From NCBI GenBank assembly GCA_027486405.1, contig JAIXPD010000078.1:62001-126000 (forward strand): 64,000 bases of DNA, written 5' to 3'. This DNA comes from Azospirillum sp. (lineage in GTDB: Bacteria > Pseudomonadota > Alphaproteobacteria > Azospirillales > Azospirillaceae). Made by a program: the position numbers and the translations under genes. How positions within the stretch are numbered: position 1 is the first letter of the stretch; the number at the start of each line of letters is the position of its first letter. This document shows positions 8,907-20,162 of the stretch, in pieces. The notes beneath the pieces were generated by a model that searched no databases, was not told the DNA's origin, and worked only from the letters and a program-made list of their open reading frames with translations.

Positions 8907-10496
8907 TCACTCCGCCGCGACGCTCTGGGCCGGTTCCTCGGCCGGAACGGTGCGGATCAGGTGATCGAAGGCCGACAGGGCGGCCTTGGCCCCTTCGCCC
9001 ATGGCGATGATGATCTGCTTGAACGGCGTGGTCGTCGCGTCGCCCGCCGCGAACACGCCGGGCAACGAGGTTTGGCCACGGGCGTCCACCTCGATCTCAC
9101 CGCGCGGCGACAGGGCCAGCGTGCCCTTCAGCCATTCGGTGTTCGGCACCAGGCCGATCTGGACGAAGATGCCTTCCAGATCGACACGCCGCAGCTCCCC
9201 GCTGTTGCGGTCCTTGTAGGACAGACCCGTCACCTTCGCCCCGTCGCCATGCACCTCCGTGGTTTGGCCCGAGGTGACGACGGTGACGTTGGGCAGGCTG
9301 AACAGCTTGCGCTGAAGCACCGCGTCGGCGCGCAACTGGCTGTCGAACTCGATCAGGGTGACGTGCGACACCAGACCGGCCAGATCGATGGCCGCCTCGA
9401 CGCCGGAGTTGCCGCCGCCGATCACCGCCACCCGCTTGCCCTTGAACAGCGGGCCGTCGCAGTGCGGGCAATAGGCCACGCCCTTGTTGCGGTACTCCGC
9501 CTCGCCCGGCACGTTCATCGACCGCCAGCGCGCGCCGGTGGACAGCACGACCGTGCGGGATTTCAGCGTCGCCCCGCTGGCGAGTTTCACCTCGATCAAG
9601 CCGCCGGGGACCGCCGCCGGAACCAGAGCCTGCGCGGTTTGCAGGTTCATGATGTCGACGTCGTATTCCTTGACGTGCTGCTCCAGCGCGGTGGCCAGCT
9701 TCGGCCCTTCGGTGTGGGAGACGGAGATGAAATTCTCGATCGCCATGGTGTCGAGCACCTGGCCGCCGAAGCGTTCCGACGCCACCCCGGTGCGGATGCC
9801 CTTGCGCGCCGCATAGACCGCCGCCGCAGCACCAGCCGGGCCGCCACCGATCACCAGCACGTCGAACGCGGCCTTGGTCTTGATCTTTTCGGCCTCGCGC
9901 GCCGCCGCCCCGGTGTCGAGCTTGGCGACGATCTGCTCCAGCCCCATGCGGCCCTGGCCGAAGGGTTCGCCGTTCAGGTAGATCGACGGCACGGCCATGA
10001 TCTGACGGCTTTCGACCTCCGCCTGGAACAGCGCGCCGTCGATGGCGACATGCCGGATCCGGGGGTTCAGGACGCTCATCAAATTCAGGGCCTGCACCAC
10101 GTCGGGGCAGTTCTGGCAGGACAGCGAGAAGTAGGTTTCAAACTGGAAGTCACCGTCCAGATCCTTCACCCGCTCGATCAGTTCGGCGGATTCCTTGGAC
10201 GGGTGGCCGCCGACCTGCAACAGGGCGAGCACCAGCGAATTGAACTCGTGGCCCATCGGCAGCCCGGCAAAGCGCACGGCGATGTCGGTGCCAACGCGGG
10301 CGATGGCGAAAGAGGGCGTGCGGGCGTCATCGGCGCGCCGCAGCGTGATCTTGTCGGTCAACGACGCGATGTCCTCCAGCAGCCCCAGCATCTCCTGGGA
10401 TTTGGCGGAGTCGTCGAGGGACGCAACCAGTTCGACGGGCTGCGTGATCCGCTCCAGATACGCTTTCAGTTGACCTTTGAGCGTGGCGTCCAGCAT
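8907..10496 (-). CDS. ahpF: Alkyl hydroperoxide reductase subunit F
   Basis: A 529-residue flavoprotein that passes electrons from NADH to AhpC. The N-terminal tandem thioredoxin-fold region carries a CxxC ([11 protein letters not shown], about residues 128-131). The FAD-binding segment is [21 protein letters not shown] (about 214-234), the pyridine-nucleotide motif is [14 protein letters not shown], and the active-site disulfide pair is in AYCPHCDGP. The length matches E. coli AhpF (521 residues). It lies downstream of ahpC on the same strand, separated by a strong hairpin that probably lowers its expression relative to ahpC. Confidence 0.96.
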   Translation of the reverse strand: MLDATLKGQLKAYLERITQPVELVASLDDSAKSQEMLGLLEDIASLTDKITLRRADDARTPSFAIARVGTDIAVRFAGLPMGHEFNSLVLALLQVGGHPSKESAELIERVKDLDGDFQFETYFSLSCQNCPDVVQALNLMSVLNPRIRHVAIDGALFQAEVESRQIMAVPSIYLNGEPFGQGRMGLEQIVAKLDTGAAAREAEKIKTKAAFDVLVIGGGPAGAAAAVYAARKGIRTGVASERFGGQVLDTMAIENFISVSHTEGPKLATALEQHVKEYDVDIMNLQTAQALVPAAVPGGLIEVKLASGATLKSRTVVLSTGARWRSMNVPGEAEYRNKGVAYCPHCDGPLFKGKRVAVIGGGNSGVEAAIDLAGLVSHVTLIEFDSQLRADAVLQRKLFSLPNVTVVTSGQTTEVHGDGAKVTGLSYKDRNSGELRRVDLEGIFVQIGLVPNTEWLKGTLALSPRGEIEVDARGQTSLPGVFAAGDATTTPFKQIIIAMGEGAKAALSAFDHLIRTVPAEEPAQSVAAE

Positions 10497-10569
10497 GGCA
10501 ATGGTTCCCGATTGGAAAAGGCGTCGGATCGAACCGAGTGCGCGTCGGTGGTGGTCCGGCAGGGAGATT

Positions 10570-10712
10570 TTGAAAGCGCGCTTTTAAAAACGGGCGGCGC
10601 AGCCTGCGCGATGCAGCGCGTGATGCACCCGTTGGCAACAATCCCCGGCGAGATCGCCGGAGGGGGGCGTCGGCCCGCCGCACCCGTGTTGCTGGGGCGG
10701 CGGGCCGACGCC
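10570..10712 (-). terminator. Hairpins in the ahpC-ahpF spacer
   Basis: The 234-base spacer holds a perfect 15-bp inverted repeat (arm GGCGTCGGCCCGCCG, 10666-10680, with its partner at 10698-10712) directly after the ahpC stop. A self-complementary AAAGCGCGCTTT lies at 10573-10584. The large stem has no T-run on the coding strand, so it is more likely an mRNA-stabilising 3' hairpin or partial attenuator than a full terminator. Confidence 0.55.
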
Positions 10713-10730
10713 GGTCAAGCGACCGGCCGC

Positions 10731-11294
10731 TTAGATCTTGCCGACGAGGTCGAGCGACGGGGCGAGGGTCTTCTCGCCTTCCTGCCACTTGGCCGGGCAG
10801 ACTTCGCCGGGGTGCGAGGCGACATACTGCGCGGCCTTGACCTTGCGCAGCAGCTCACCGGCGTCGCGGCCGATGCCACCGGCGGTGACTTCGACGATCT
10901 GGATCTTGCCCTGCGGATCGACAACGAACGTGCCACGATCAGCCAAGCCGACTTCCTCGATCAGCACGTCAAAGTTGCGGGACAGGGTGGTGGTCGGGTC
11001 GCCAACCAAGAAATAGTCAATCTTGCCAATGGCGGGCGAGGTGTCGTGCCAAGCCTTGTGAGCGAAATGCGTGTCGGTCGACACGGCGTAGATTTCCACG
11101 CCCAGAGCCTGGAAGGCGGCGTAGTTGTCGGCCAGATCCTCAAGCTCGGTCGGGCAGACGAAGGTGAAATCGGCGGGGTAGAAGAACACGACCGACCACT
11201 TGCCCTTCAGATCGGCGTCGGTGACGTCGATGAACTTGCCGGACTTGAAGGCGGTCGCCTTGAACGGCTTGATTTCGGTGTTGATCAAAGACAT
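10731..11294 (-). CDS. ahpC: Alkyl hydroperoxide reductase subunit C (peroxiredoxin)
   Basis: A 187-residue 2-Cys peroxiredoxin that reduces hydrogen peroxide and organic peroxides in the cytoplasm. The peroxidatic Cys47 is in [16 protein letters not shown] and the resolving Cys166 in [10 protein letters not shown], giving the same length and positions as the enterobacterial enzyme. The start [11 protein letters not shown] at 11294 was chosen because it matches the family N-terminus and has a GGAG-type ribosome-binding site; the open frame extends further upstream. It is divergent from oxyR and is the likely main target of that regulator. Confidence 0.97.
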   Translation of the reverse strand: MSLINTEIKPFKATAFKSGKFIDVTDADLKGKWSVVFFYPADFTFVCPTELEDLADNYAAFQALGVEIYAVSTDTHFAHKAWHDTSPAIGKIDYFLVGDPTTTLSRNFDVLIEEVGLADRGTFVVDPQGKIQIVEVTAGGIGRDAGELLRKVKAAQYVASHPGEVCPAKWQEGEKTLAPSLDLVGKI

Positions 11295-11445
11295 TGCGCT
11301 CTCCGAAGGATGAACAAGGTTGGGGTTTGGCCCCGATCCGGGGGCCGGCGACGCGTCCGGATCGGTGCGGCGTCTCCCCAGGGTTGCTTGACCAGAACAG
11401 AGATAGGGGAAATCGTTGACCAAGAGAAACACAAAATACCGATTG

Positions 11446-11470
11446 CATTGATCGGCAAATCCGATCAATG
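11446..11470. promoter_or_regulatory. Perfect dyad overlapping the oxyR start (candidate OxyR site)
   Basis: Arms CATTGATCGG and CCGATCAATG flank 5 bases. The core fits ATCG-N7-CGAT, comparable to the half-site arrangement ATAG-N7-CTAT known for OxyR. The right arm includes the first possible oxyR start codon (11468). Binding here would block oxyR's own expression and sit about 150 bases upstream of ahpC. Assignment by pattern and position. Confidence 0.55.
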
Positions 11471-12394
11471 ATTCCGGCCATGAAACCCCTGCCCACCCTG
11501 CGCCAGCTCCGCTATCTCGTTGCCGTGGTTGACCGTTGCCATTTCGGCCAGGCCGCCGAAGCCTGTCTGGTCAGCCAATCGAGCTTGAGCGCCGGGATCC
11601 AGGAGTTGGAGGATCTGTTGGGCGCGCCGCTGCTGGAACGCACGCGCCGAACGGTGATGCCGACCCCGCTGGGGCGCGAGATCGCCGAACGCGCCCGCGC
11701 GCTGCTGAAGGACGCCGAGGATCTGGTGGATCTGACCCGCAGCGCCGCCGATCCGATGGCCGGGCCGCTGCATCTGGGGGTGATCCCGACCATCGGGCCG
11801 TTCCTGATTCCGCGCGTGATGCCCGATCTGCGGGCGGCCTTCCCCAATCTGAAACTGTATCTGCGCGAGGACCAGACCGCCCGTCTGCTCGACCGGCTGA
11901 ACGGTGGGGAATTGGACGCCGCCCTGCTCGCCCTGCCCTACCCGATGGGCGACATCGAGTCGCTGGACATCGCCGAGGATCATTTCTTCTTCGTCTGCCT
12001 GCCCGAACACCGGCTGTGCGCGTCGGCCACCGCCCACCCGATCGACGTGGCGATGGAGGATTTGCTGCTGCTGGAAGACGGCCACTGCCTGCGCGATCAC
12101 GCGCTGGCGGCCTGCGCGCTCGACAGCGCCCCGCGCAACACCGTGTTCCAGGGCACCAGCCTGCTGACCCTGGTGCAGATGGTTGCCAACGGGCTGGGGG
12201 TGACGCTGTTGCCGCAAATGGCGGTCGAATCGGGGATCCTGCGCGGCCTCAACCTGGAGGTCCGCCCGCTCGATGGTGAACGCCCCTTCCGCCGCATCGC
12301 CCTGGTCTGGCGGCGCAGCTCGGGCCGCAAGGAAACCTTCCGCCGTCTGGCCGCCACGTTGAAAGCGGCGCTGGTCCCGCCGGTTGCCGCGTGA
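11468..12394 (+). CDS. oxyR: OxyR hydrogen-peroxide-sensing regulator
   Basis: A 308-residue LysR-type activator. The N-terminal helix-turn-helix is [23 protein letters not shown] (about residues 26-48). The redox pair is present: Cys207 in [12 protein letters not shown] and Cys216, nine residues later as in E. coli OxyR (199/208). This identifies it as OxyR rather than a generic LysR protein. The first ATG is at 11468; the second, at 11480 ([12 protein letters not shown]), is also plausible, and neither has a clear ribosome-binding site. It is divergent from ahpC, the classic arrangement. Confidence 0.94.
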   Translation: MIPAMKPLPTLRQLRYLVAVVDRCHFGQAAEACLVSQSSLSAGIQELEDLLGAPLLERTRRTVMPTPLGREIAERARALLKDAEDLVDLTRSAADPMAGPLHLGVIPTIGPFLIPRVMPDLRAAFPNLKLYLREDQTARLLDRLNGGELDAALLALPYPMGDIESLDIAEDHFFFVCLPEHRLCASATAHPIDVAMEDLLLLEDGHCLRDHALAACALDSAPRNTVFQGTSLLTLVQMVANGLGVTLLPQMAVESGILRGLNLEVRPLDGERPFRRIALVWRRSSGRKETFRRLAATLKAALVPPVAA

Positions 12395-12734
12395 GCGGAC
12401 CCACCACCGCGTTTTCCACGAAACTTTCGTGCTTTTTTCATCCCCCTGCCACCGAATGAGGCAGAGGCCGCGCGCGGCAATCCCTTGATGCGCCTGATTT
12501 TGATGCGGCGCACAGCGGTGTTTTTCCGGCTTTTGACCACAAACGCCCAGGAATTGGGCGCAGAAAGTCCGTGTTGCGTGCAATCTTGGGCGCTGCCATG
12601 ATTGTCCAAGGCGTCAGTTCTTGACCACACAGTCAGCTTTTCCGCCACGCTCCAGCCCTTGGAAACGCTTGGCACGGCGGTTGCTGATGATCGGAATGCC
12701 ACGCCGCATAGCGACCAAAGGGAAGCCATCCGCC
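12395..12734. other. Intergenic region oxyR-preT with candidate RutR box
   Basis: No gene is supported in these 340 bases. Two copies of TTGACCA occur, at 12533-12539 and 12621-12627. The second continues as TTGACCACACAGTCAG (12621-12636), matching the published RutR consensus TTGACCANNTGGTCAA at 11 of 14 specified positions. A small dyad (CGCCCA / TGGGCG, 12544-12560) lies between them. A RutR homologue is encoded in the downstream pyrimidine cluster, so this is probably the regulated preT promoter. Confidence 0.55.
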
Positions 12735-14027
12735 ATGACCCTGAACGCTGACATTCCGGCTTCGCCCTACGCCGATCTCACGCCGCCTTTGACGGCGGTG
12801 CAGGCGCTTGCCGAATCCAACCGCTGCCTGTTCTGTTACGACGCCGCCTGTGTGCGCGCCTGTCCCACCGGGATCGACATCCCGTCCTTCATCCGCTCCA
12901 TCGCCACCGGCAATCTGAAGGGGGCGGCGACCACGATCCTGTCGGAGAACATCATGGGCGGCACCTGCGCCCGTGTCTGCCCGACGGAAACCCTGTGCGA
13001 ACAGGCCTGTGTCCGCAACACCGCCGAGGAACGCCCGGTCGCCATCGGCCGGTTGCAGCGCCACGCCACCGATGCTCTGTTCGCCCGCAAAGGCCCCCAC
13101 CCCTTCGCCCGCGCCGCCAGCACCGGCAAGCGCGTCGCCGTGGTCGGGGCCGGTCCCGCCGGTCTGTCCTGCGCCCACCGGCTCGCCACGCTGGGCCATG
13201 AGGTGATGGTGTATGAGGCCAAGCCGAAATCCGGCGGTCTCAACGAATACGGACTCGCCCCCTACAAGATGGCCGATGATTTCGCCCAGCGCGAGGTCGC
13301 CTTTATCCTGGAGGTCGGCGGCATCACCGTCGAGCATGGCCGCCGTTTGGGCGGCGATCTGTCGCTGGAGGCGCTGCGGGCCGAGTTTGACGCCGTGTTC
13401 CTGGGCGTCGGCTTGGGCGGCAACAACCGCCTGAACATCCCCGGCGAGGAGCGCGACGGCGTGGAGAACGCCACCGCCTTCATCGAACGGGTGCGGCAGG
13501 CGACCCCGGACGCCCCGGTGGCGGTGGGCCGCAGCGTCGTGGTCATCGGCGGCGGCAACACCGCCGTGGACGCCGCCATCCAGGCCAAGCGCCTGGGGGC
13601 GGAGGATGTGACGCTGGTGTACCGGCGCGGGCGCGGCCAGATGGGTGCCACGGCGTGGGAGCAGGAGTTGGCGCAGACCAACGGCGTGGTGCTGAAGACC
13701 TTCGCCGCCCCGGTCGCCATCGACGCCACCGGCATCACGCTGGAGCGCACGCAGCTGGAGGACGGCAAACTGGTGATGACCGGCGAGCGCTACAGCCTGC
13801 CCGCCGACATGGTTCTGAAGGCGGTGGGCCAAACGTTGGCGCGCGAGGCGCTGGACGGGCTGGCCCTGTCGGGTGGCAAGATCGTTGTTGACGACGACCT
13901 CCGCACCAGCCTGGACGGGGTCTATGCCGGGGGCGATTGCGTCGCCAGCGGCGAGGATCTGACCGTTCAGTCCGTGCAGGACGGCAAGCGTGCCGCCCTG
14001 GCCATCCACCGCCACCTGACCGCCTGA
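12735..14027 (+). CDS. preT: NAD-dependent dihydropyrimidine dehydrogenase subunit PreT
   Basis: A 430-residue FAD- and iron-sulfur-containing electron-transfer subunit that, with PreA, reduces uracil or thymine to the 5,6-dihydro form using NADH. N-terminal cysteine clusters are visible (NRCLFCYDAACVRACPTG and GTCARVCPTETLCEQAC), followed by FAD-binding VAVVGAGPAGLSCAHRLA (about residue 135) and NAD-binding VVVIGGGNTAVDAA (about 272). The start MTLNADIPASPYADL has a GGAAG site upstream; the frame is open before it. preA follows after 15 bases, confirming the two-subunit enzyme. Confidence 0.95.
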   Translation: MTLNADIPASPYADLTPPLTAVQALAESNRCLFCYDAACVRACPTGIDIPSFIRSIATGNLKGAATTILSENIMGGTCARVCPTETLCEQACVRNTAEERPVAIGRLQRHATDALFARKGPHPFARAASTGKRVAVVGAGPAGLSCAHRLATLGHEVMVYEAKPKSGGLNEYGLAPYKMADDFAQREVAFILEVGGITVEHGRRLGGDLSLEALRAEFDAVFLGVGLGGNNRLNIPGEERDGVENATAFIERVRQATPDAPVAVGRSVVVIGGGNTAVDAAIQAKRLGAEDVTLVYRRGRGQMGATAWEQELAQTNGVVLKTFAAPVAIDATGITLERTQLEDGKLVMTGERYSLPADMVLKAVGQTLAREALDGLALSGGKIVVDDDLRTSLDGVYAGGDCVASGEDLTVQSVQDGKRAALAIHRHLTA

Positions 14028-14042
14028 CACGGGAGCCGAACC

Positions 14043-15323
14043 ATGGCCGATTTGCGCAGCACCATCGCCGGTATCCGGTCGCCCAACCCGTTCTGGCTGG
14101 CGTCCGCCCCCCCCACCGACAAGCTGACCAACGTCGTCCGCGCCTTTCAGGCCGGATGGGGCGGCGTGGTCTGGAAGACGCTGGGCGAAGATCCGCCCGT
14201 CGTCAACGTGTCCAGCCGCTACGGCGCGCATCTCGACAACGAGCGCAAGCTGATCGGGCTGAACAACATCGAACTGATTTCCGACCGCCCGCTGGAGGTC
14301 AATCTCCAGGAGATCATCCAGGTCAAGCGCGACTGGCCCGACCGCGCCATGGTCGTGTCCCTGATGGCGCGGATCGAGGAAGAGGCGTGGGCCGGGCTGG
14401 CGCGCCGCATCGCCGCCACGGGCGCGGTGGACGGGTTGGAACTCAACCTCGGCTGCCCGCACGGCATGTGCGAACGCGGCATGGGGTCGGCCATCGGCCA
14501 GGTGCCGGACATGGTCGAGCAGGTGACGCGCTGGGTCAAGAACGCCACCAACCTGCCGGTGATCGTCAAGCTGACGCCCAACATCACCAACATCCTGTGG
14601 TCGGCGGAAGCGGCCAAGCGCGGCGGGGCGGACGCGGTGTCGCTCATCAACACCGTCAACTCCATCGTCGCCGTCGATCTCGACGCCATGGCCCCCACCC
14701 CGGTGGTCGATGGCAAGGGCAGCCATGGCGGCTATTGCGGCCCGGCGGTGAAGCCGATCGCGCTCAACATGGTGGCGGAAATCGCCCGCAACCCGGACAC
14801 GGCGGGGCTGCCGGTGTCGGGCATCGGCGGCGTCACCAACTGGCGCGACGCGGCGGAGTTCCTGGCGCTGGGGGCCACCAACGTGCAGGTCTGCACCGCC
14901 GCCATGACCTTCGGCTTCAAGATCGTGGAGGACATGATCAACGGCCTGTCCAACTGGATGGACGACAAGGGTTACGCCAATTTGGATCAATTGTCGGGCC
15001 GGGCCGTTCGCAACGTGGTGAACTGGAACGACCTGAACATGAACTTCTCGACCAAGGCGGTGATCGATCCGGCCTTGTGCATCGATTGCGGACGGTGTCA
15101 CATCGTGTGCGAGGACACCTCGCACCAGGCGATCCGCATCGACCAGGGCGACAACCGCCGCATCTTCACCGTGGTGAACGAGGAGTGCGTCGGCTGCAAC
15201 CTGTGCTCCCACGTCTGCCCGGTGCCCGATTGCATCACCATGCAGCCGGAGGAGAACGGCTTGCCCTACATGACCTGGCCCGAAGACCCCCGCAACCCGA
15301 TGCGCGCCGCCGCCGCCGAATAA
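14043..15323 (+). CDS. preA: NAD-dependent dihydropyrimidine dehydrogenase subunit PreA
   Basis: A 426-residue catalytic subunit with a dihydroorotate-dehydrogenase-like FMN barrel (ELNLGCPHGMCERGMG, with a catalytic-loop cysteine) and a C-terminal ferredoxin domain. The two [4Fe-4S] motifs are CIDCGRCHIVCEDTSH (about residue 345) and CVGCNLCSHVCPVPDC (about residue 385). The length matches E. coli PreA (411). Together with PreT it performs the first step of the reductive pyrimidine pathway. The last residues AAAAE are followed by a repeat-rich intergenic region. Confidence 0.96.
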   Translation: MADLRSTIAGIRSPNPFWLASAPPTDKLTNVVRAFQAGWGGVVWKTLGEDPPVVNVSSRYGAHLDNERKLIGLNNIELISDRPLEVNLQEIIQVKRDWPDRAMVVSLMARIEEEAWAGLARRIAATGAVDGLELNLGCPHGMCERGMGSAIGQVPDMVEQVTRWVKNATNLPVIVKLTPNITNILWSAEAAKRGGADAVSLINTVNSIVAVDLDAMAPTPVVDGKGSHGGYCGPAVKPIALNMVAEIARNPDTAGLPVSGIGGVTNWRDAAEFLALGATNVQVCTAAMTFGFKIVEDMINGLSNWMDDKGYANLDQLSGRAVRNVVNWNDLNMNFSTKAVIDPALCIDCGRCHIVCEDTSHQAIRIDQGDNRRIFTVVNEECVGCNLCSHVCPVPDCITMQPEENGLPYMTWPEDPRNPMRAAAAE

Positions 15324-15710
15324 GCCCGGTCGATGATCCAAGCTGGAAGGTTCCTTTGTGTTCCGTCATCCCCGCGCAGGCGTTACGGCATTCACACATC
15401 TTTGGTTTAGGCAACGTATTGGAAGAAAAAGAACTTTGTTCCGTCATTCCCGCGAAGGCGGGAATCCAGACTTATCCATAAGGTTCGTCTGGCAAAGTCT
15501 GGATCCCCGCCTTCGCGGGGATGACGGCAAAGTCGTTTTATTTCAATTTGCTGCGGTAAGAAAAAGATGTGTGAATCCGCTAGCGCGCAGGCGGGGATCC
15601 AGGCTTGGCCTTAAGATTCGTTTGGGAAACTCTGGATCCCCGCCTGCGCGGGGATGACGATGATCCAGCACCGGCCACGGTCGGCCTTTTGTATCTGGGA
15701 GAGAGCAACG
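15324..15710. repeat. Nested palindromic intergenic repeats between preA and the amidohydrolase gene
   Basis: No gene is supported in this 387-base gap. It holds copies of a palindromic element with the core GTCATTCCCGCGAAGGCGGG. One complete inverted pair lies at about 15438-15471 and 15498-15529, a second at about 15583-15604 and 15630-15660, and a lone half-copy at 15360-15382. ATTCACACATCTTT (about 15390-15403) and its reverse complement (about 15564-15577) bracket the first pair, as if one element had inserted inside another. Elements of this type are common non-coding repeats in proteobacteria. The transcripts could fold into strong hairpins between the operon's genes. Confidence 0.8.
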
Positions 15711-16973
15711 ATGTCTTATCCGCAGAATGTCGCCGTCAACGGCTCCCGCCTGTGGCAGAGCCTGATGGACATGGCGCAGATCGGGGCGACGCCCAAGGGT
15801 GGCGTCTGCCGACTGGCCCTGACCGACCTGGACAAGCAGGGCCGCGACCTGTTCGTGCGCTGGTGCGAGGAGGCGGGCTGCACCATCAGCGTCGACAAGA
15901 TGGGCAACATCTTCGCCCGCCGCGCCGGGCGCGACGACAGCCTGCCCCCGGTCATCATGGGCAGCCATCTGGACAGCCAGCCGACCGGCGGCAAATATGA
16001 CGGCGTCTATGGCGTGCTGGCCGGACTGGAGGTGGTGCGCAGCCTGAACGACATGGGCTACGTCACCGAGGCCCCGATCGAGGTGGCGGTGTGGACGAAC
16101 GAGGAAGGCTCGCGCTTCGCCCCCGCCATGGTGGCGTCCGGCGTCTTCGCCGGGGTGTTCGATCTGGAGTATGGCCTGTCGCGCGCCGATCTGGACGGCA
16201 AGACGATGGGCGAGGAACTGGCCCGCATCGGTTACGCCGGGGACCAGGAGGTCGGCGGGCGCAAGGTCGGGGCCTATTTCGAAGCCCACATCGAGCAAGG
16301 CCCGATCCTGGAGGCCGAGGGCAAGACCATCGGCGTCGTCACCGATTGCCAGGGGCAGCGCTGGTACGAAATCACCTTCACCGGGCAGGAGGCCCACGCC
16401 GGGCCGACGCCGATGACCCGGCGCAAGGACGCCCTGCTGGGGGCCGCGCGGGTGGTGGACGCGGTCAACCGCATCGGCCTGAAATACGGCCCGGCGGCCT
16501 GCGCCACGGTCGGGCTGATGCAGATTCACCCCAACTCCCGCAACGTCATTCCGGGCCGCGTCTTCTTCACCGTCGATTTCCGCCATCCGAAGGATGAGAT
16601 TTTGGCGGCGATGGACGCTGAACTGCGGGCGGCGGTGGCGGAGATCGCCAGCGGCATCGGGCTGGAAAGCGACTTCAAGCAAATCTGGTACTACGCCCCC
16701 ATCCAGTTCGACGCCGATTGCGTGAAGGCGGTGCGCAACGGGGTGGAGCGCACCGGCTATTCCTTCCGCGACATCATTTCCGGCGCCGGTCACGACGCCT
16801 GCTATCTGTCGAAGGTGGCACCGACCGGCATGGTCTTCATCCCCTGCATCGACGGCATCAGCCACAACGAGATCGAGGAAACGACGCCGGAATGGTCCAC
16901 GGCGGGCTGCGAGGTTCTGCTGCACGCGGTGCTGGAACGGGCAAACGCCGAGCGATCCCCGGCGGCGGCGTGA
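15711..16973 (+). CDS. Zn-dependent N-carbamoyl amidohydrolase (beta-ureidopropionase-like)
   Basis: A 420-residue M20-type amidohydrolase of the allantoate amidohydrolase / L-carbamoylase / beta-ureidopropionase family. Metal ligands are visible in MGSHLDSQPTGGKYDG (about residue 83), NEEGSRFAPAM (about 128), HIEQGPILE (about 194) and the C-terminal SHNEIEE. It starts at MSYPQNVAVNG behind a GGGAGAG site; the longer upstream frame lies inside a repeat. Given PreTA before it and dihydropyrimidinase after it, the most likely reaction is N-carbamoyl-beta-alanine to beta-alanine, CO2 and ammonia. Allantoate or hydantoin-derived substrates are alternatives. Confidence 0.88.
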   Translation: MSYPQNVAVNGSRLWQSLMDMAQIGATPKGGVCRLALTDLDKQGRDLFVRWCEEAGCTISVDKMGNIFARRAGRDDSLPPVIMGSHLDSQPTGGKYDGVYGVLAGLEVVRSLNDMGYVTEAPIEVAVWTNEEGSRFAPAMVASGVFAGVFDLEYGLSRADLDGKTMGEELARIGYAGDQEVGGRKVGAYFEAHIEQGPILEAEGKTIGVVTDCQGQRWYEITFTGQEAHAGPTPMTRRKDALLGAARVVDAVNRIGLKYGPAACATVGLMQIHPNSRNVIPGRVFFTVDFRHPKDEILAAMDAELRAAVAEIASGIGLESDFKQIWYYAPIQFDADCVKAVRNGVERTGYSFRDIISGAGHDACYLSKVAPTGMVFIPCIDGISHNEIEETTPEWSTAGCEVLLHAVLERANAERSPAAA

Positions 16974-16990
16974 TACAGTCCCTCTCTCTG

Positions 16991-17021
16991 CGCCCCTTTC
17001 CCCAACGGGGGAGGGGGCGTC
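16991..17021 (+). terminator. GC-rich hairpin between amidohydrolase and rutR
   Basis: GCGCCCCTTTCCCC pairs imperfectly with GGGGGAGGGGGCG around a 3-base loop, with no T-run. It may be a processing or stability hairpin in the operon's mRNA. Confidence 0.4.
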
Positions 17022-17045
17022 ACGGATGATGGACGAAGGTTGGTG

Positions 17046-19194
<2,149 letters not shown>

Positions 19195-19326
19195 CGCGGG
19201 GCGGGGATTCAACCGCAAGAGCCGGGATGTCCAATCCGGCGGGCAAGGCCACAGTGACGGCGTGAAGGGGCGGCCAAACCGCTCCACCCGCCGCCCCTGC
19301 CCCGCCCGCTGGATGGACGCCCCGCC

Positions 19327-20082
19327 ATGCCTCTCGCCTCTCTCGCCCTTTCCCGCCCCTGTCCTGGTGTTGACAAGACCTGGACCGCGCGCGCCGACGC
19401 CCTGGATTGGGACAGGATCGAGGCCGATTTGAACGCGGCGGGCAACGCCCTGGTTGGGCCGCTGCTGACCGCCGACGACTGCGCCGCCCTGACGGCGCTG
19501 TACCCGCAAGACGCCCCCTTTCGCAGCCGCGTGGTGATGGCCCGCCATGGCTTCGGCAAGGGCGAATACAAATATTTCGCCTATCCCCTGCCCGCCCCCA
19601 TCGCCGGGCTGCGCGGCGCGCTGTACGAACGGCTGGCCCCCATCGCCAATCGTTGGGCCGAACGGCTGAGCGCGCCCGTTCGTTACCCCGCCGACCACGC
19701 AGCCTTTCTGGGCCGCTGCCGCGCCGCCGGACAGACCCGGCCAACGCCCTTGCTGCTGAAATACGGGGTGGGCGACTACAATTGCCTGCATCAGGATCTG
19801 TATGGCGAGACGGTGTTTCCGCTTCAGGCCGCCATCCTGCTGTCCGAACCGGGGCGGGATTTTCGGGGCGGGGATTTCGTGCTGACCGAACAGCGCCCGC
19901 GCCAGCAATCGCGGGCGGAGGTGATCCCGCTGCGCCAAGGCTGGGCGGTGATCTTCGCCGTCAGCCACCGCCCGACCCACGGCGCGCGCGGCACCTTGCG
20001 CGTCACCCACCGCCACGGCGTCAGCCGCCTGTTGGCGGGCGAGCGTTTCACCACCGGCATCATCTTCCATGACGCGCCGTAA
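19327..20082 (+). CDS. 2-oxoglutarate/Fe(II)-dependent oxygenase family protein
   Basis: A 251-residue protein with features of the double-stranded beta-helix 2OG-Fe(II) oxygenases: an HxD iron-binding pair (CLHQDLYG, His155 and Asp157), a distal histidine/arginine region (SHRPTHGARGTLRVTHRHG) and a product-like end (TTGIIFHDAP). It resembles an uncharacterised bacterial family distantly related to prolyl hydroxylases; the substrate is unknown. It is monocistronic, 132 bases after hydA, and ends against a strong bidirectional terminator. A role in nucleobase or peptide hydroxylation would be speculation. Confidence 0.7.
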   Translation: MPLASLALSRPCPGVDKTWTARADALDWDRIEADLNAAGNALVGPLLTADDCAALTALYPQDAPFRSRVVMARHGFGKGEYKYFAYPLPAPIAGLRGALYERLAPIANRWAERLSAPVRYPADHAAFLGRCRAAGQTRPTPLLLKYGVGDYNCLHQDLYGETVFPLQAAILLSEPGRDFRGGDFVLTEQRPRQQSRAEVIPLRQGWAVIFAVSHRPTHGARGTLRVTHRHGVSRLLAGERFTTGIIFHDAP

Positions 20083-20096
20083 CCCCGACGGCATGA

Positions 20097-20133
20097 AAAC
20101 GGGCGCTCACCCGATGGGGATGAGCGCCCGTTT
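20097..20133. terminator. Bidirectional rho-independent terminator
   Basis: A 13-bp perfect stem (arm AAACGGGCGCTCA) with an 11-base loop ends in TTT on the plus strand and AAAA on the other side. It separates the convergent oxygenase and molybdopterin-dehydrogenase genes. Confidence 0.85.
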
Positions 20134-20162
20134 CAACGATCAAACCACCGCGACGCGCGGCG

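Noticed and set aside
15472-15480. TTATCCATA as a DnaA box
   Set aside because: It lies inside a palindromic repeat 24 kb from the origin, is a single copy, and has a mismatch to TTATCCACA.
15441-15660. Alternating repeats that might suggest a CRISPR array
   Set aside because: The units are palindromic and few, with unequal spacing and no cas genes; they are intergenic palindromic elements.
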